Below are positions 1-7,386 of a stretch of DNA of 64,000 nt, in pieces; position 1 is the stretch's first letter, and the number at the start of each line of letters is the position of its first letter. The notes under the pieces are model-generated. The model was not told the origin of the DNA. It saw nothing but the letters and a program-made list of their open reading frames with translations, and ran no database searches. The stretch is taken from assembly GCF_014201735.1 (NCBI RefSeq), contig NZ_JACHFE010000011.1, positions 1 through 64,000 of the forward strand, read 5' to 3'. The stretch is from Marinobacter oulmenensis (lineage in GTDB: Bacteria > Pseudomonadota > Gammaproteobacteria > Pseudomonadales > Oleiphilaceae). The translations under genes were made by a program, and so were the position numbers.

Positions 1-50
1 CCCACCTGGGCCATTCAAAAGTATCCGCCAACTACCCTCACTCTGCGGAA
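1..50 (-). mobile_element. Possible end of an IS21-like insertion sequence (cut by window edge)
   Basis: Read on the minus strand, this stretch contains GGCGGATACTTTTGAATGGC followed by CCAGGTGGG. I associate that wording with the repeated transposase-binding sites near the ends of IS21-family elements. No transposase gene is in the window, and the exact terminus (a TG dinucleotide around position 47 or further right) cannot be fixed. The assignment rests on recollection of a sequence pattern and is weak. It would explain why the attC-like site to its right lacks its second half. Confidence 0.28.
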
Positions 51-63
51 ATTCTCAGTCTCA

Positions 64-103
64 CCGCTACCGCGAAGCGGTTTAGTTCAACAGCTTGTTA
101 TAC
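64..103 (-). other. attC-like half-site (truncated integron recombination site)
   Basis: On the minus strand the sequence reads GTATAAC (core R'' site, 103-97), AAGC, TGTTGAAC (an L''-like box), then a short hairpin ACCGC-TTC-GCGGT. This order matches the left half of many chromosomal attC sites. The complementary right half, which should repeat the boxes in reverse and end in GTTATAC, is missing within the 64 bases left to the window edge. The site is therefore either truncated or has a very long loop. Its orientation, pointing away from intI, is the one expected for a cassette array lying left of the integrase gene. Confidence 0.42.
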
Positions 104-351
104 GAACCCGTTCGTATATCACGCATTCGTATAAATCCATAATTCCACGAAGGGGCAAGAGAAGAGTTCTCTCCAGAAAACAGATACCTAACTCCCCCAC
201 TCCACGGCTACCGCAGGAGTTATACGCCCTTTGTTGAGCCCCCCCTGCTAACGTTCTGGGGCGTATAATTCCGCCCGATTCCTTTCCCTTTCTAACACTA
301 TCAGAAGGTTAGCGCGATTTCCCGGGAGTTTTACGAATGCATTCGTATAAC
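97..351. repeat. Cluster of integron core-like repeats upstream of intI, including the candidate attI
   Basis: The heptamer GTTATAC or a one-base variant recurs in both orientations: 97-103 and 219-225 on plus; 129-135, 263-269 and 345-351 on minus. A 12-bp direct repeat, GCATTCGTATAA, occurs at 123-134 and 339-350. Perfect inverted repeats are TATACGAAC/GTTCGTATA (99-118), TTATACGCCC/GGGCGTATAA (220-229 and 259-268), TAACTCC/GGAGTTA (189-195 and 216-222) and the palindrome TACGAATGCATTCGTA (332-347). The minus-strand GTTATAC at 351-345, 80 bp from the intI start, is the best attI core candidate. No plausible gene lies between these sites. An eroded cassette junction region is the simplest reading, not a proven one. 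Confidence 0.4.
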
Positions 352-370
352 TCCGGCAGGAACACCAAAC

Positions 371-410
371 TTGACAATCCCACCAAGCCAGATACTGTAT
401 ATTAGTACAG
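371..410 (+). promoter_or_regulatory. LexA-controlled (SOS) promoter of intI
   Basis: A consensus -35 box TTGACA (371-376) is followed after 16 bp by TACTGT (393-398) as the -10 region. The -10 lies inside CTGTATATTAGTACAG (395-410), a perfect CTGT-N8-ACAG LexA operator of the gammaproteobacterial type. LexA control of integron integrases is known for class 1 and Vibrio integrons. The operator lies upstream of the ATG chosen at 431, so the longer reading frame that starts at 371 would begin inside the promoter and is unlikely. Confidence 0.85.
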
Positions 411-430
411 CAAAAACAGAGGCTCCGGAT

Positions 431-1366
431 ATGGATATCCGTACCCCCATTCCTTCGCAGTCTAACCGTTTCCTGGATCGCCTTCGCAATTTCATTCGTC
501 TGCGCGGGCTGGCCTACAAAACTGAAAAGACTTATATCTTCTGGATTAAGCGGTTCATCCGTTTTCACGGGCGTCGGCATCCGGAAACCATGGGCACTTC
601 GGAAGTAGAAGCTTTTCTGTCTGATCTGGTTCTACAAGCCAATGTCAGCGTTGGCACCCAACGGGTGGCACTCAACGCTCTGATCTTTCTATACCGTGAA
701 TTTCTAGCTACTCCCCTTGAGGATCTCCATTATGAAAAGGCTAGGAAACCCAAAAAGCTGCCGGTGGTATTCAGCCCGGAGGAAGCCGCCAGCGTGATTA
801 CCAACCTGGAGGACGAGCACAAACTGATTGCCATGCTGATGTACGGCTCGGGCTTACGAATTAATGAAGCCCTCCGGCTACGCGTGAAGGATGTGGACTT
901 TGGCATGCAACAGATCATCGTCCGGGATGGCAAAGGCGGTAAAGACCGAGTCACCTTATTGCCTGATCGTCTGGTGGAGCCATTGTGGCAACAAATCGAT
1001 TCCGCCCTTCACCTGCACAAGGCCGATTTGGCTCACGGCTTTGGTTCAGTCTATATGCCTGCAGGGCTAGCACGGAAATACCCCAGTGCCTGCCAGGAGC
1101 CAGACTGGCAATATGTATTCCCTGCTTCCGACTTGTCTGTTGATCCGCGCTCAGGCATTAAAAGACAAAAGGCAAGTATCCATAAACCTGCAGGTAGCCA
1201 TACATTCCGGCACAGCTTTGCCACTAGACTGCTTGAAGCAGGCTACGACATCAGAACCATCCAGAAACTACTCGGCCACTCCGACGTACGCACCACGGAG
1301 ATCTATACTCACGTGGTTCGCAAAGGCGGCTTTGGCGTCCGTAGCCCCGTAGACGATGGCTTCTAG
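431..1366 (+). CDS. intI: Integron integrase IntI (tyrosine recombinase) with an apparent internal deletion
   Basis: This is a site-specific tyrosine recombinase of the integron IntI family. It has an N-terminal SAM-like core-binding domain (about residues 10-95), the box I arginine in YGSGLRINEALRL, the integron-specific stretch HKADLAHGFGSVYMPAG...W-QYVFPAS, box II HTFRHSF, LGHSDVRTT and the catalytic tyrosine in EIYTHVV. The ATG at 431 follows an AGAGG site and the LexA box. At 311 residues it is shorter than usual (about 320-340). Between SVDPRSGIKR and KASIHKPAG about 17 residues, the helix that normally begins with an HH dipeptide, are absent without a frameshift. The catalytic residues remain, but that helix packs in the catalytic domain, so activity is doubtful. 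The gene converges on the next one with a 4-bp overlap. Confidence 0.92.
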   Translation: MDIRTPIPSQSNRFLDRLRNFIRLRGLAYKTEKTYIFWIKRFIRFHGRRHPETMGTSEVEAFLSDLVLQANVSVGTQRVALNALIFLYREFLATPLEDLHYEKARKPKKLPVVFSPEEAASVITNLEDEHKLIAMLMYGSGLRINEALRLRVKDVDFGMQQIIVRDGKGGKDRVTLLPDRLVEPLWQQIDSALHLHKADLAHGFGSVYMPAGLARKYPSACQEPDWQYVFPASDLSVDPRSGIKRQKASIHKPAGSHTFRHSFATRLLEAGYDIRTIQKLLGHSDVRTTEIYTHVVRKGGFGVRSPVDDGF

Positions 1367-1638
1367 GATTCCCAGTTACTCGACGGAATGCGCTGTATGT
1401 GGATATGGCTGACCAGCCGGATGGTGGGTCGGATCAGGAACTGGAAACTGCCGATGATAAACAGCCAGACGGCGGCGGTTTCGTATTCGGGGAAGAGGAA
1501 CAGGATACTGCCAATCAGAAACCAGACGGCGATGAAGAAGTCATTCACGATACTGACAAGTTCATAGCGCCGGCGGATGACCAGTTCTTCCTTGCCCAGT
1601 TTGACCGTCAGCGGGTTATCGGTCTGGTTTTCTACCAT
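1363..1638 (-). CDS. YrhK-like domain membrane protein
   Basis: This 91-residue protein matches what I know of the YrhK domain family. It has a short polar N-terminus, RRYELVSIVNDFFIA, a first hydrophobic segment (about residues 33-50, VWFLIGSILFLFPEY), a second (about 55-70, AVWLFIIGSFQFLIRP) and a polar tail. Two short transmembrane helices are predicted, so it probably sits in the inner membrane. The biochemical role of the family is not known to me. An AGGACA ribosome site precedes the ATG. Its stop overlaps the stop of intI, which may mark the edge of the integron region. Confidence 0.7.
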   Translation of the reverse strand: MVENQTDNPLTVKLGKEELVIRRRYELVSIVNDFFIAVWFLIGSILFLFPEYETAAVWLFIIGSFQFLIRPTIRLVSHIHIQRIPSSNWES

Positions 1639-1685
1639 GGGGTGTCCTGTTGCGGGGGTGCGGGGCAGTAAGGCCCGCCCGGGCC

Positions 1686-2033
1686 TTACTGCATCTCCTG
1701 ATAGGCAATGTCTGTACGGGCGGCCATCACGAAATCGTTTTTGTGAAGGCCTCCGATTTTATGGGTCCACCAGCGTACGGTGGTTTTACCATATTCCAGC
1801 AGGATGGCGGGGTGATGCCCCTCGGCTTCTGCCAGGTCGGCCACTTTGTTGGTGAATGCCTGAGCCTGTGCAAAGTTCTTGAACTTGAACACACGCTGTA
1901 ACTGTTCTTCGCCATCCAGAGTGACAAGGTCCCAGTCCGGCACGGACTGATGCAGCTCCTGCTTTTCAGATTCGGTGACTGTGGGGGCGTCTGCACTGCA
2001 GGCCGAGCAGGCCTGTTGGCTGAGATCACTCAT
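1686..2033 (-). CDS. phhB: Pterin-4a-carbinolamine dehydratase
   Basis: The enzyme dehydrates 4a-hydroxytetrahydrobiopterin so that the pterin cofactor of phenylalanine hydroxylase can be recycled. The small alpha/beta domain covers about residues 20-115. It carries the signature [20 protein letters not shown] (histidine pair near residues 72-73) and the trailing [14 protein letters not shown]. The length of 115 residues fits the bacterial family. The first 17 residues contain two Cys-Ser pairs and are less conserved. A GGAGG site 6 bases before the ATG supports the start. No phenylalanine hydroxylase gene is adjacent here. The gene is divergent from the SOS unit to its right. Confidence 0.9.
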   Translation of the reverse strand: MSDLSQQACSACSADAPTVTESEKQELHQSVPDWDLVTLDGEEQLQRVFKFKNFAQAQAFTNKVADLAEAEGHHPAILLEYGKTTVRWWTHKIGGLHKNDFVMAARTDIAYQEMQ

Positions 2034-2100
2034 GTTTTACCTCCCATTGTTCCGTGTACTTACCAAGGTGGGACCGACCGGCGGTTTTATCAACCCGTTC

Positions 2101-2150
2101 TTGCAATCCAGGCCCTCACAGAATACTGTATATTTAAACAGTATCGGAGG
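2101..2150 (+). promoter_or_regulatory. LexA-controlled (SOS) promoter of imuA-imuB-dnaE2
   Basis: The promoter has TTGCAA (-35, 2101-2106), a 17-bp spacer and TACTGT (-10, 2124-2129). The LexA operator CTGTATATTTAAACAG (2126-2141) overlaps the -10, so repressor would block polymerase. A CGGAGG ribosome site (about 2145-2150) lies just before the imuA ATG at 2156. The architecture and several bases resemble the intI promoter at 371-410. Confidence 0.87.
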
Positions 2151-2155
2151 TTTTC

Positions 2156-2848
2156 ATGAGCGAGTTGCTGACCACCCTGTTGCAGGATGCCCGCGTCTGG
2201 CAGGGCCACCGGCAACACACCACCATCACTCAGCCGGCAGAAGCCACAGGCTACCAGGCGCTGGATAACCAGTTGGGCGGCCTTGGCTGGCCCAGGGGCG
2301 CACTGAGCGAATGCCTGCTGGATGTCTGCGGCATCGGAGAGTTGCAACTGGTGCTGCCCCTGATGAAACGCATGGCCGGTTCCGGCCGGACGGTCTTCTG
2401 GCTGAACCCGCCCAGTACCCCCTACGCGCCGGCACTGGCGCGGGAAGGTGTCGAGCTGGACAACGTGGTGGTCATCCATACCAGCGATGCTGCTGACTTT
2501 CTGTGGACCCTGGAAAACTGCCTGCGCTCACCGGTCACCGGGCTGGTTCTGGCCTGGCCAGGCAAACTGGCCAGCCGTGATGTACGGCGCCTGCAACTGG
2601 CATCGGAAGCCGGGCATAACGTCTGTGTGCTGTTCCGTGAGAGACACCACGCCGAACAGAACTCACCGGCCGCTCTGCGCCTGGAGCTGATGCCGGCAGA
2701 TCAACAGGGACTGAGGATCAATATCCTCAAGCGCCGTGGCAGTTGGCCCGGCCAGCGCTGCACCCTGGCCATGGCCCACCGGGCTGACATCGGCGTCCAG
2801 GAATCGCCGCGGGTGGTTTCTGGCCCCTGGCCCGGCACGTCACGGTAG
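2156..2848 (+). CDS. imuA: ImuA, SulA/RecA-like translesion synthesis accessory protein
   Basis: ImuA is the first gene of the SOS mutasome cassette. It is a 230-residue RecA/SulA-like protein that in other bacteria works with ImuB and DnaE2 in damage-induced mutagenesis. Visible features are the family start with the WQGHR region, the loop GGLGWPRGALSECLLDVCGIG (residues about 43-63) at the position of a RecA P-loop but lacking a standard GxxGxGKT, and the C-terminal RINILKRRGSWPG. The lost Walker A residues fit a structural rather than ATPase role. The imuB gene begins 5 bp downstream, so the three genes form one operon under the LexA box. Confidence 0.88.
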   Translation: MSELLTTLLQDARVWQGHRQHTTITQPAEATGYQALDNQLGGLGWPRGALSECLLDVCGIGELQLVLPLMKRMAGSGRTVFWLNPPSTPYAPALAREGVELDNVVVIHTSDAADFLWTLENCLRSPVTGLVLAWPGKLASRDVRRLQLASEAGHNVCVLFRERHHAEQNSPAALRLELMPADQQGLRINILKRRGSWPGQRCTLAMAHRADIGVQESPRVVSGPWPGTSR

Positions 2849-2853
2849 TCGTC

Positions 2854-4272
2854 ATGCTCTGGCTTTATCTGCACTTCCCTCACCTGATGCTGGACCACGT
2901 CCGCCGCAACCAGCCCACCGACAAGCCTCTGGTGATTGCCGATGGTTCCGGGCAGGTCATCCTGCAGGCCTGCGCTCAGGCGCGGGATCTGGGCATTCAG
3001 CCCGGTATTCGCCTGAAAACCGCGCTGGGACTGGCACCGGAACTGAGCCTGTTGCAGGCAGACCAGGCCCAGGAAACCCGATTGCTGGAAGATCAGGCCC
3101 GCTGGCTGTACCGGTATGTGGCCCATATTACCCTGGCATCGCCAGACGGCCTCTGGGCGGAAGTCAGCAGTCTGCAGAGGCTTTACGGCGGCCTGGCGGC
3201 CATCTGGCAAACGGTGGAGCAGGCGCTGGCCGAGCACCAGTTGACCGCCTGGCCTGCCCTGGGCCACACGCCCCTGGCGGCCCGTCTTCTGGCCCGGGCC
3301 GGTAAAGGGGAATGCACGGCTGACAAGGGCCACATCAGCCATGCCCTGAATCAACTGCCCTTGCAGGCGGCAGAGTTTGAGCCGTCGGCCTGCACGCGGT
3401 TGAACCGTCTCGGCCTGAACACTCTGGGGGAAGTGTTTGCCCTGCCCCAAAAGGAACTGGCTCGCCGGTTGTCGCCGGAGCTGCTGGTGCATGCACAGAA
3501 AATCCAGGGCACCCGGCCGGATCCCCGCGCTCCCTGGCAACCGCCCCACCGGTTTCGCCAGCAGGCGGACTTCATTCAGGAGGTGGAGCACACCCAGGGA
3601 CTGCTGTTTGCCCTGCAACGCATTCTGGCGGAGCTGGAAGAGGATCTCTGCTGGCGCCAGCAGGACACCGACACCCTTCTGCTGATACTGAAGCACCGGC
3701 ACCTGGAGCCCACGCGCCTGCGCCTGCGCACCACCGGCCCGGAGCACCGGGCGGAGACCTTTTTAAAACTGATCCGCCTGAAGCTGGACCAGCAACCACT
3801 GCGCGCACCGGTCACCAGTCTGGTGCTGGCCGTGCGGCGGTTTACCGGCCGAGAAACGCCCGGCGGACAGGACCTGCTGGGGGAATCCCAGGATCTGAAC
3901 GAAGCCTGGCACACTCTGATCAGCCGCCTGCAGGCGCGCCTTGGGGAACAAGCCCTCACCCGCCTGTCACCCCAGGCGGACCACCGGCCGGAATTTGCCT
4001 GGTGCGCGAGTGATGTCCGGCAACGCACGCATTCAGCAGCCGGCAACTGGCAGGCACTGCCACGGCGCCCCCTGTGGCTGTTGCCCGGCCCCTGCCCACT
4101 GGAACAACAACCGGTTGCCTGGTTCTCCGGGCCTGAACGCATCAGTGCCGGCTGGTGGGACGGCCAGCGGGTACACCGGGATTACTACATTGCCCAGCTA
4201 CCAGGCGGGCAGGTGGCCTGGGTCTACCGGGATATCCGGGATGCCTGGTTTATCCATGGCTGGTTTGGCTAA
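2854..4272 (+). CDS. imuB: ImuB, catalytically inactive Y-family polymerase-like protein
   Basis: ImuB is a Y-family DNA polymerase homologue that bridges DnaE2 to the sliding clamp. The N-terminus MLWLYLHFPHLMLDHV stands where active DinB proteins have the metal-binding DxDxFF motif, and no acidic pair is seen there. That loss is typical of ImuB. Thumb and little-finger-like regions follow (about residues 170-360). The C-terminal part is rich in loops and ends with VAWVYRDIRDAWFIHGWFG, which I recognise as the family tail. The length of 472 residues is normal. The gene lies 5 bp after imuA and 3 bp before dnaE2, suggesting tight translational coupling. Confidence 0.9.
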   Translation: MLWLYLHFPHLMLDHVRRNQPTDKPLVIADGSGQVILQACAQARDLGIQPGIRLKTALGLAPELSLLQADQAQETRLLEDQARWLYRYVAHITLASPDGLWAEVSSLQRLYGGLAAIWQTVEQALAEHQLTAWPALGHTPLAARLLARAGKGECTADKGHISHALNQLPLQAAEFEPSACTRLNRLGLNTLGEVFALPQKELARRLSPELLVHAQKIQGTRPDPRAPWQPPHRFRQQADFIQEVEHTQGLLFALQRILAELEEDLCWRQQDTDTLLLILKHRHLEPTRLRLRTTGPEHRAETFLKLIRLKLDQQPLRAPVTSLVLAVRRFTGRETPGGQDLLGESQDLNEAWHTLISRLQARLGEQALTRLSPQADHRPEFAWCASDVRQRTHSAAGNWQALPRRPLWLLPGPCPLEQQPVAWFSGPERISAGWWDGQRVHRDYYIAQLPGGQVAWVYRDIRDAWFIHGWFG

Positions 4273-4275
4273 TCC

Positions 4276-7200
4276 ATGACTTACGCGGAACTCTGCTGCT
4301 TCAGCAATTTCACCTTCCTGACCGGCGCTTCCCACCCCCAGGAACTGGCCGAGCGCGCGGCCGAACTGGGTTACCGGGCGCTGGCCATTACCGATGCCTG
4401 TTCGGTAGCGGGCATTCCGCGCGCCTGGGCAGCCCTGAAAGACAGCCCGGTCAAACTGATCACCGGTAGCTGGTTTGCCCTGGCCGATGCCCCGGCAGGT
4501 GCCGTGCCCCCGGAATTTGTGTTGCTGGCCCGTACCCGGAAGGGCTATGGCCAGTTATGCCAGTTGATCACCACCGGCCGTCGGCGGGCCGAGAAGGGCC
4601 AGTACCGCCTGTTCGTTCAGGATCTGGAAACCCACGATCTGGGCGACTGCCTGTGCCTGTGGCAACCACCGGCGCCCCTCGATGCTGACGCAGACCAGGC
4701 TCTGGCCTGCGGGGAATGGCTGCTGCGCCTGTTTGAGCACCGCCTGCGCATAACCGCCAGCCGGACGCTGGAGGCTGGTGAAGACCAGCAACTGGCACGG
4801 GTTCGCTGGCTGGCCGACCATCTGCGTTGTGCTGTCGTCGCCAACGGGCAGGTCCATATGCACAGCCGGGAACGCCAGCCACTGCAGGATGTGCTCACCG
4901 CCCTGCGCCATCACCGTACGCTGGAAACTGCCGGTCACTACCTGTTCCAGAATGGCGAGCGTTACCTGCGGCCTATGCCGGTGTTACAGCGTCTGTTCCC
5001 CGAGCCCTGGCTAAAGGAAACCCTCAGCATTGCCGATGACTGCACCTTCGAGCCCGGTAGCCTGCGCTACGAATACCCGCCCGATCTGGTGCCAGAACAT
5101 GAAACTCCGGCCGCCTTCCTGCAGCGTCTGACCCGCGAGGGCGAACGCCGCCGTTACCCGGACGGCACACCCATGAAGGTTCAGGCACTGATCCGCAAGG
5201 AGCTGGCGCTGATCTCCGAGATGCGCTACGAGCACTATTTCCTCACCATCCAGGACATCGTCGCCTTTGCCCGCAGCCGGGGCATCCTGTGCCAGGGCCG
5301 GGGTTCGGCGGCCAACTCGGCGGTGTGTTACTGCCTGGGCATTACCGAGGTGAACCCGGCGAACGTGGAGCTGCTGTTCGAGCGTTTCATTTCCAAAGAC
5401 CGGGGCGAGCCGCCAGACATCGACGTGGACTTTGAACACCAGCGCCGCGAGGAAGTCATCCAGTACATCTACCAGCGTTACGGCCGGGAGCGCGCGGCCC
5501 TGGCCGCCACGGTGATCCGCTACCGGCCCCGCAGCGCCATCCGCGATGTGGGCAAGGCTCTGGGCTTTGATGCCGCCCTGGTGGAACAACTGCTGGATGG
5601 CATCGACTGGCGCGACCGGGCCACCAACTGGCGCCAGCAGATTCTGGACAAGGGCCTGACCCGCAACCCGAAAGTGGCTGACCAGTTCTTCACCCTGGTG
5701 AACACCCTCTTGGGCTTTCCCCGCCATCTTTCCCAGCATGTGGGCGGCTTTGTCATCAGCGCCGGACCACTGGCGAAACTGGTGCCCGTGGAAAACGCCG
5801 CCATGGAAGGGCGCACCGTGATCCAGTGGGACAAGGACGACCTGGAAAGCCTGGGGCTTATGAAAGTGGATGTGTTGGCGCTGGGCATGCTCACCGCCAT
5901 TCGCAAGGCGCTGGCACTGGTCAATGAACTGAAGGGCGAGCCCTTCGAGATTCAGGATATTCCCCAGGAAGATCCCGCCACCTACGCCATGCTGCAACAG
6001 GGCGATAGCATTGGCGTGTTTCAGGTGGAATCCCGTGCCCAGATCAACATGCTGCCCCGGCTGAAACCGGAGACGTATTACGACCTGGTGATTGAAGTGG
6101 CCATCGTACGGCCCGGCCCCATCCAGGGCGACATGGTGCATCCCTACCTGCAGCGCAAGCACGGTCTGGAGCCTGTGGACTACCCCAACGATGCCATCCG
6201 ACAGGTGCTGGAACGCACACTCGGTGTGCCCATTTTCCAGGAACAGGCCATCAAACTGGCGATGGTGGCCGCCGGTTTCAGCGCTGGCGAGGCCGACCAG
6301 TTACGCCGGGCCATGGCAGCCTGGAAATCCCACGGCGATCTTTCCCCATTCCGGGACAAGCTGATCCGGGGCATGAGAGAGCGCGGGCACAGCGAAGACT
6401 TTGCCGAACGGCTGTACAAGCAGATCTGCGGTTTCGGTGGCTACGGTTTTCCGGAATCCCACGCTGCCAGCTTTGCCCTGCTGGTGTATGTCTCCGCCTG
6501 GCTCAAACGCCATTATCCGGCAGCCTTCTACTGTGCCCTGCTCAACAGCCAGCCCATGGGCTTCTATTCCCCCTCCCAACTGGTGCAGGACGCCCGGCGC
6601 CATCAGGTCATCGTGCTGCCGCCAGACGTCAACCACAGCCAGTGGGAGCACAGCCTGGAAGGCGCCGACAACCGCCTGCGCCTGGGTTTGCGGCTGATTC
6701 AGGGTCTGTCGTCACCGGGCGCGCAGGGCATTGAGCGGAACCGGCCGGCCGGTGGCTACCGGTCGGCTGCCGAATTGCGCCGCCTGGCTCTGCTGGATCA
6801 AAGGGATATGGAGTTACTGGCCGGGGCCAATGCCATGCCGGCATTCACCGATAACCGCCACCAGGCCTACTGGCAGTTACTGGAACACGAAGAACCCGCG
6901 GCCCTGTTCGCAGGAGACAGCGCCGGCGACTACCAGTCCGAACCCGCGCCTTTCCTGCCCGAGCCCACCGAAGGGCAGAACATACTGGCCGATTACAGTA
7001 GCCAGGGGCTGAGCCTTCGGCGTCACCCTCTGGCGCTGCTGCGGGAACAGGGCCATCTGAAGCACTGTCACAGCGCCGAACAGCTCAAAAACCTGAAACC
7101 TGGCCTGCCGGTTCAGGTGGCCGGGCTGGTGACCGGCCGCCAGCGACCCGGGTCCGCCGCCGGGGTCACCTTTGTGACCCTGGAGGACGAAACCGGCAAC

Positions 7201-7386
7201 GTGAATGTGGTGGTCTGGCTGGAAACCGCCCGGCGCCAGCGCAAACCCCTGCTGACCGCCCGGCTGTTACACGTCAAAGGCGTACTGGAACGGGAAGGCG
7301 ATATTGTCCATGTGATGGCGGGCAAGCTGTCGGATCTCAGCCACCTGATCCACACCCTGCCCGTCAGTTCCCGGGATTTTCACTGA
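4276..7386 (+). CDS. dnaE2: Error-prone DNA polymerase DnaE2 (ImuC)
   Basis: This C-family polymerase alpha subunit acts in SOS-induced translesion synthesis. It has an N-terminal PHP domain (YAELCCFSNFTFLTGASHP onward, about residues 1-200). The palm follows, with PPDIDVDFEHQRREEV, where the paired aspartates bind metal, then the fingers region with VFQEQAIKLAMVAAGFS and ESHAASFALLVYVSAW. The C-terminal OB-fold (about residues 940-1010) contains VTFVTLEDETGNVNVVVW. The length of 1036 residues matches DnaE2, which is shorter than replicative DnaE (about 1160). It ends in a 7-bp tail-to-tail overlap with the regulator gene on the other strand. Confidence 0.94.
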   Translation: MTYAELCCFSNFTFLTGASHPQELAERAAELGYRALAITDACSVAGIPRAWAALKDSPVKLITGSWFALADAPAGAVPPEFVLLARTRKGYGQLCQLITTGRRRAEKGQYRLFVQDLETHDLGDCLCLWQPPAPLDADADQALACGEWLLRLFEHRLRITASRTLEAGEDQQLARVRWLADHLRCAVVANGQVHMHSRERQPLQDVLTALRHHRTLETAGHYLFQNGERYLRPMPVLQRLFPEPWLKETLSIADDCTFEPGSLRYEYPPDLVPEHETPAAFLQRLTREGERRRYPDGTPMKVQALIRKELALISEMRYEHYFLTIQDIVAFARSRGILCQGRGSAANSAVCYCLGITEVNPANVELLFERFISKDRGEPPDIDVDFEHQRREEVIQYIYQRYGRERAALAATVIRYRPRSAIRDVGKALGFDAALVEQLLDGIDWRDRATNWRQQILDKGLTRNPKVADQFFTLVNTLLGFPRHLSQHVGGFVISAGPLAKLVPVENAAMEGRTVIQWDKDDLESLGLMKVDVLALGMLTAIRKALALVNELKGEPFEIQDIPQEDPATYAMLQQGDSIGVFQVESRAQINMLPRLKPETYYDLVIEVAIVRPGPIQGDMVHPYLQRKHGLEPVDYPNDAIRQVLERTLGVPIFQEQAIKLAMVAAGFSAGEADQLRRAMAAWKSHGDLSPFRDKLIRGMRERGHSEDFAERLYKQICGFGGYGFPESHAASFALLVYVSAWLKRHYPAAFYCALLNSQPMGFYSPSQLVQDARRHQVIVLPPDVNHSQWEHSLEGADNRLRLGLRLIQGLSSPGAQGIERNRPAGGYRSAAELRRLALLDQRDMELLAGANAMPAFTDNRHQAYWQLLEHEEPAALFAGDSAGDYQSEPAPFLPEPTEGQNILADYSSQGLSLRRHPLALLREQGHLKHCHSAEQLKNLKPGLPVQVAGLVTGRQRPGSAAGVTFVTLEDETGNVNVVVWLETARRQRKPLLTARLLHVKGVLEREGDIVHVMAGKLSDLSHLIHTLPVSSRDFH

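Noticed and set aside
371-430. Upstream extension of the intI reading frame to a TTG at 371
   Set aside because: It would start on the -35 box and translate through the LexA operator. The ATG at 431 has a ribosome site and fits family length better.
248-580. Minus-strand frame of 110 codons across the intI start
   Set aside because: It is antisense to the conserved IntI N-terminus and crosses the LexA promoter and repeats. The product has no recognisable features.
2854-4272. imuB as a catalytically active DinB polymerase
   Set aside because: The N-terminal metal-binding acidic motif is absent, and the gene lies between imuA and dnaE2, so ImuB is the better call.
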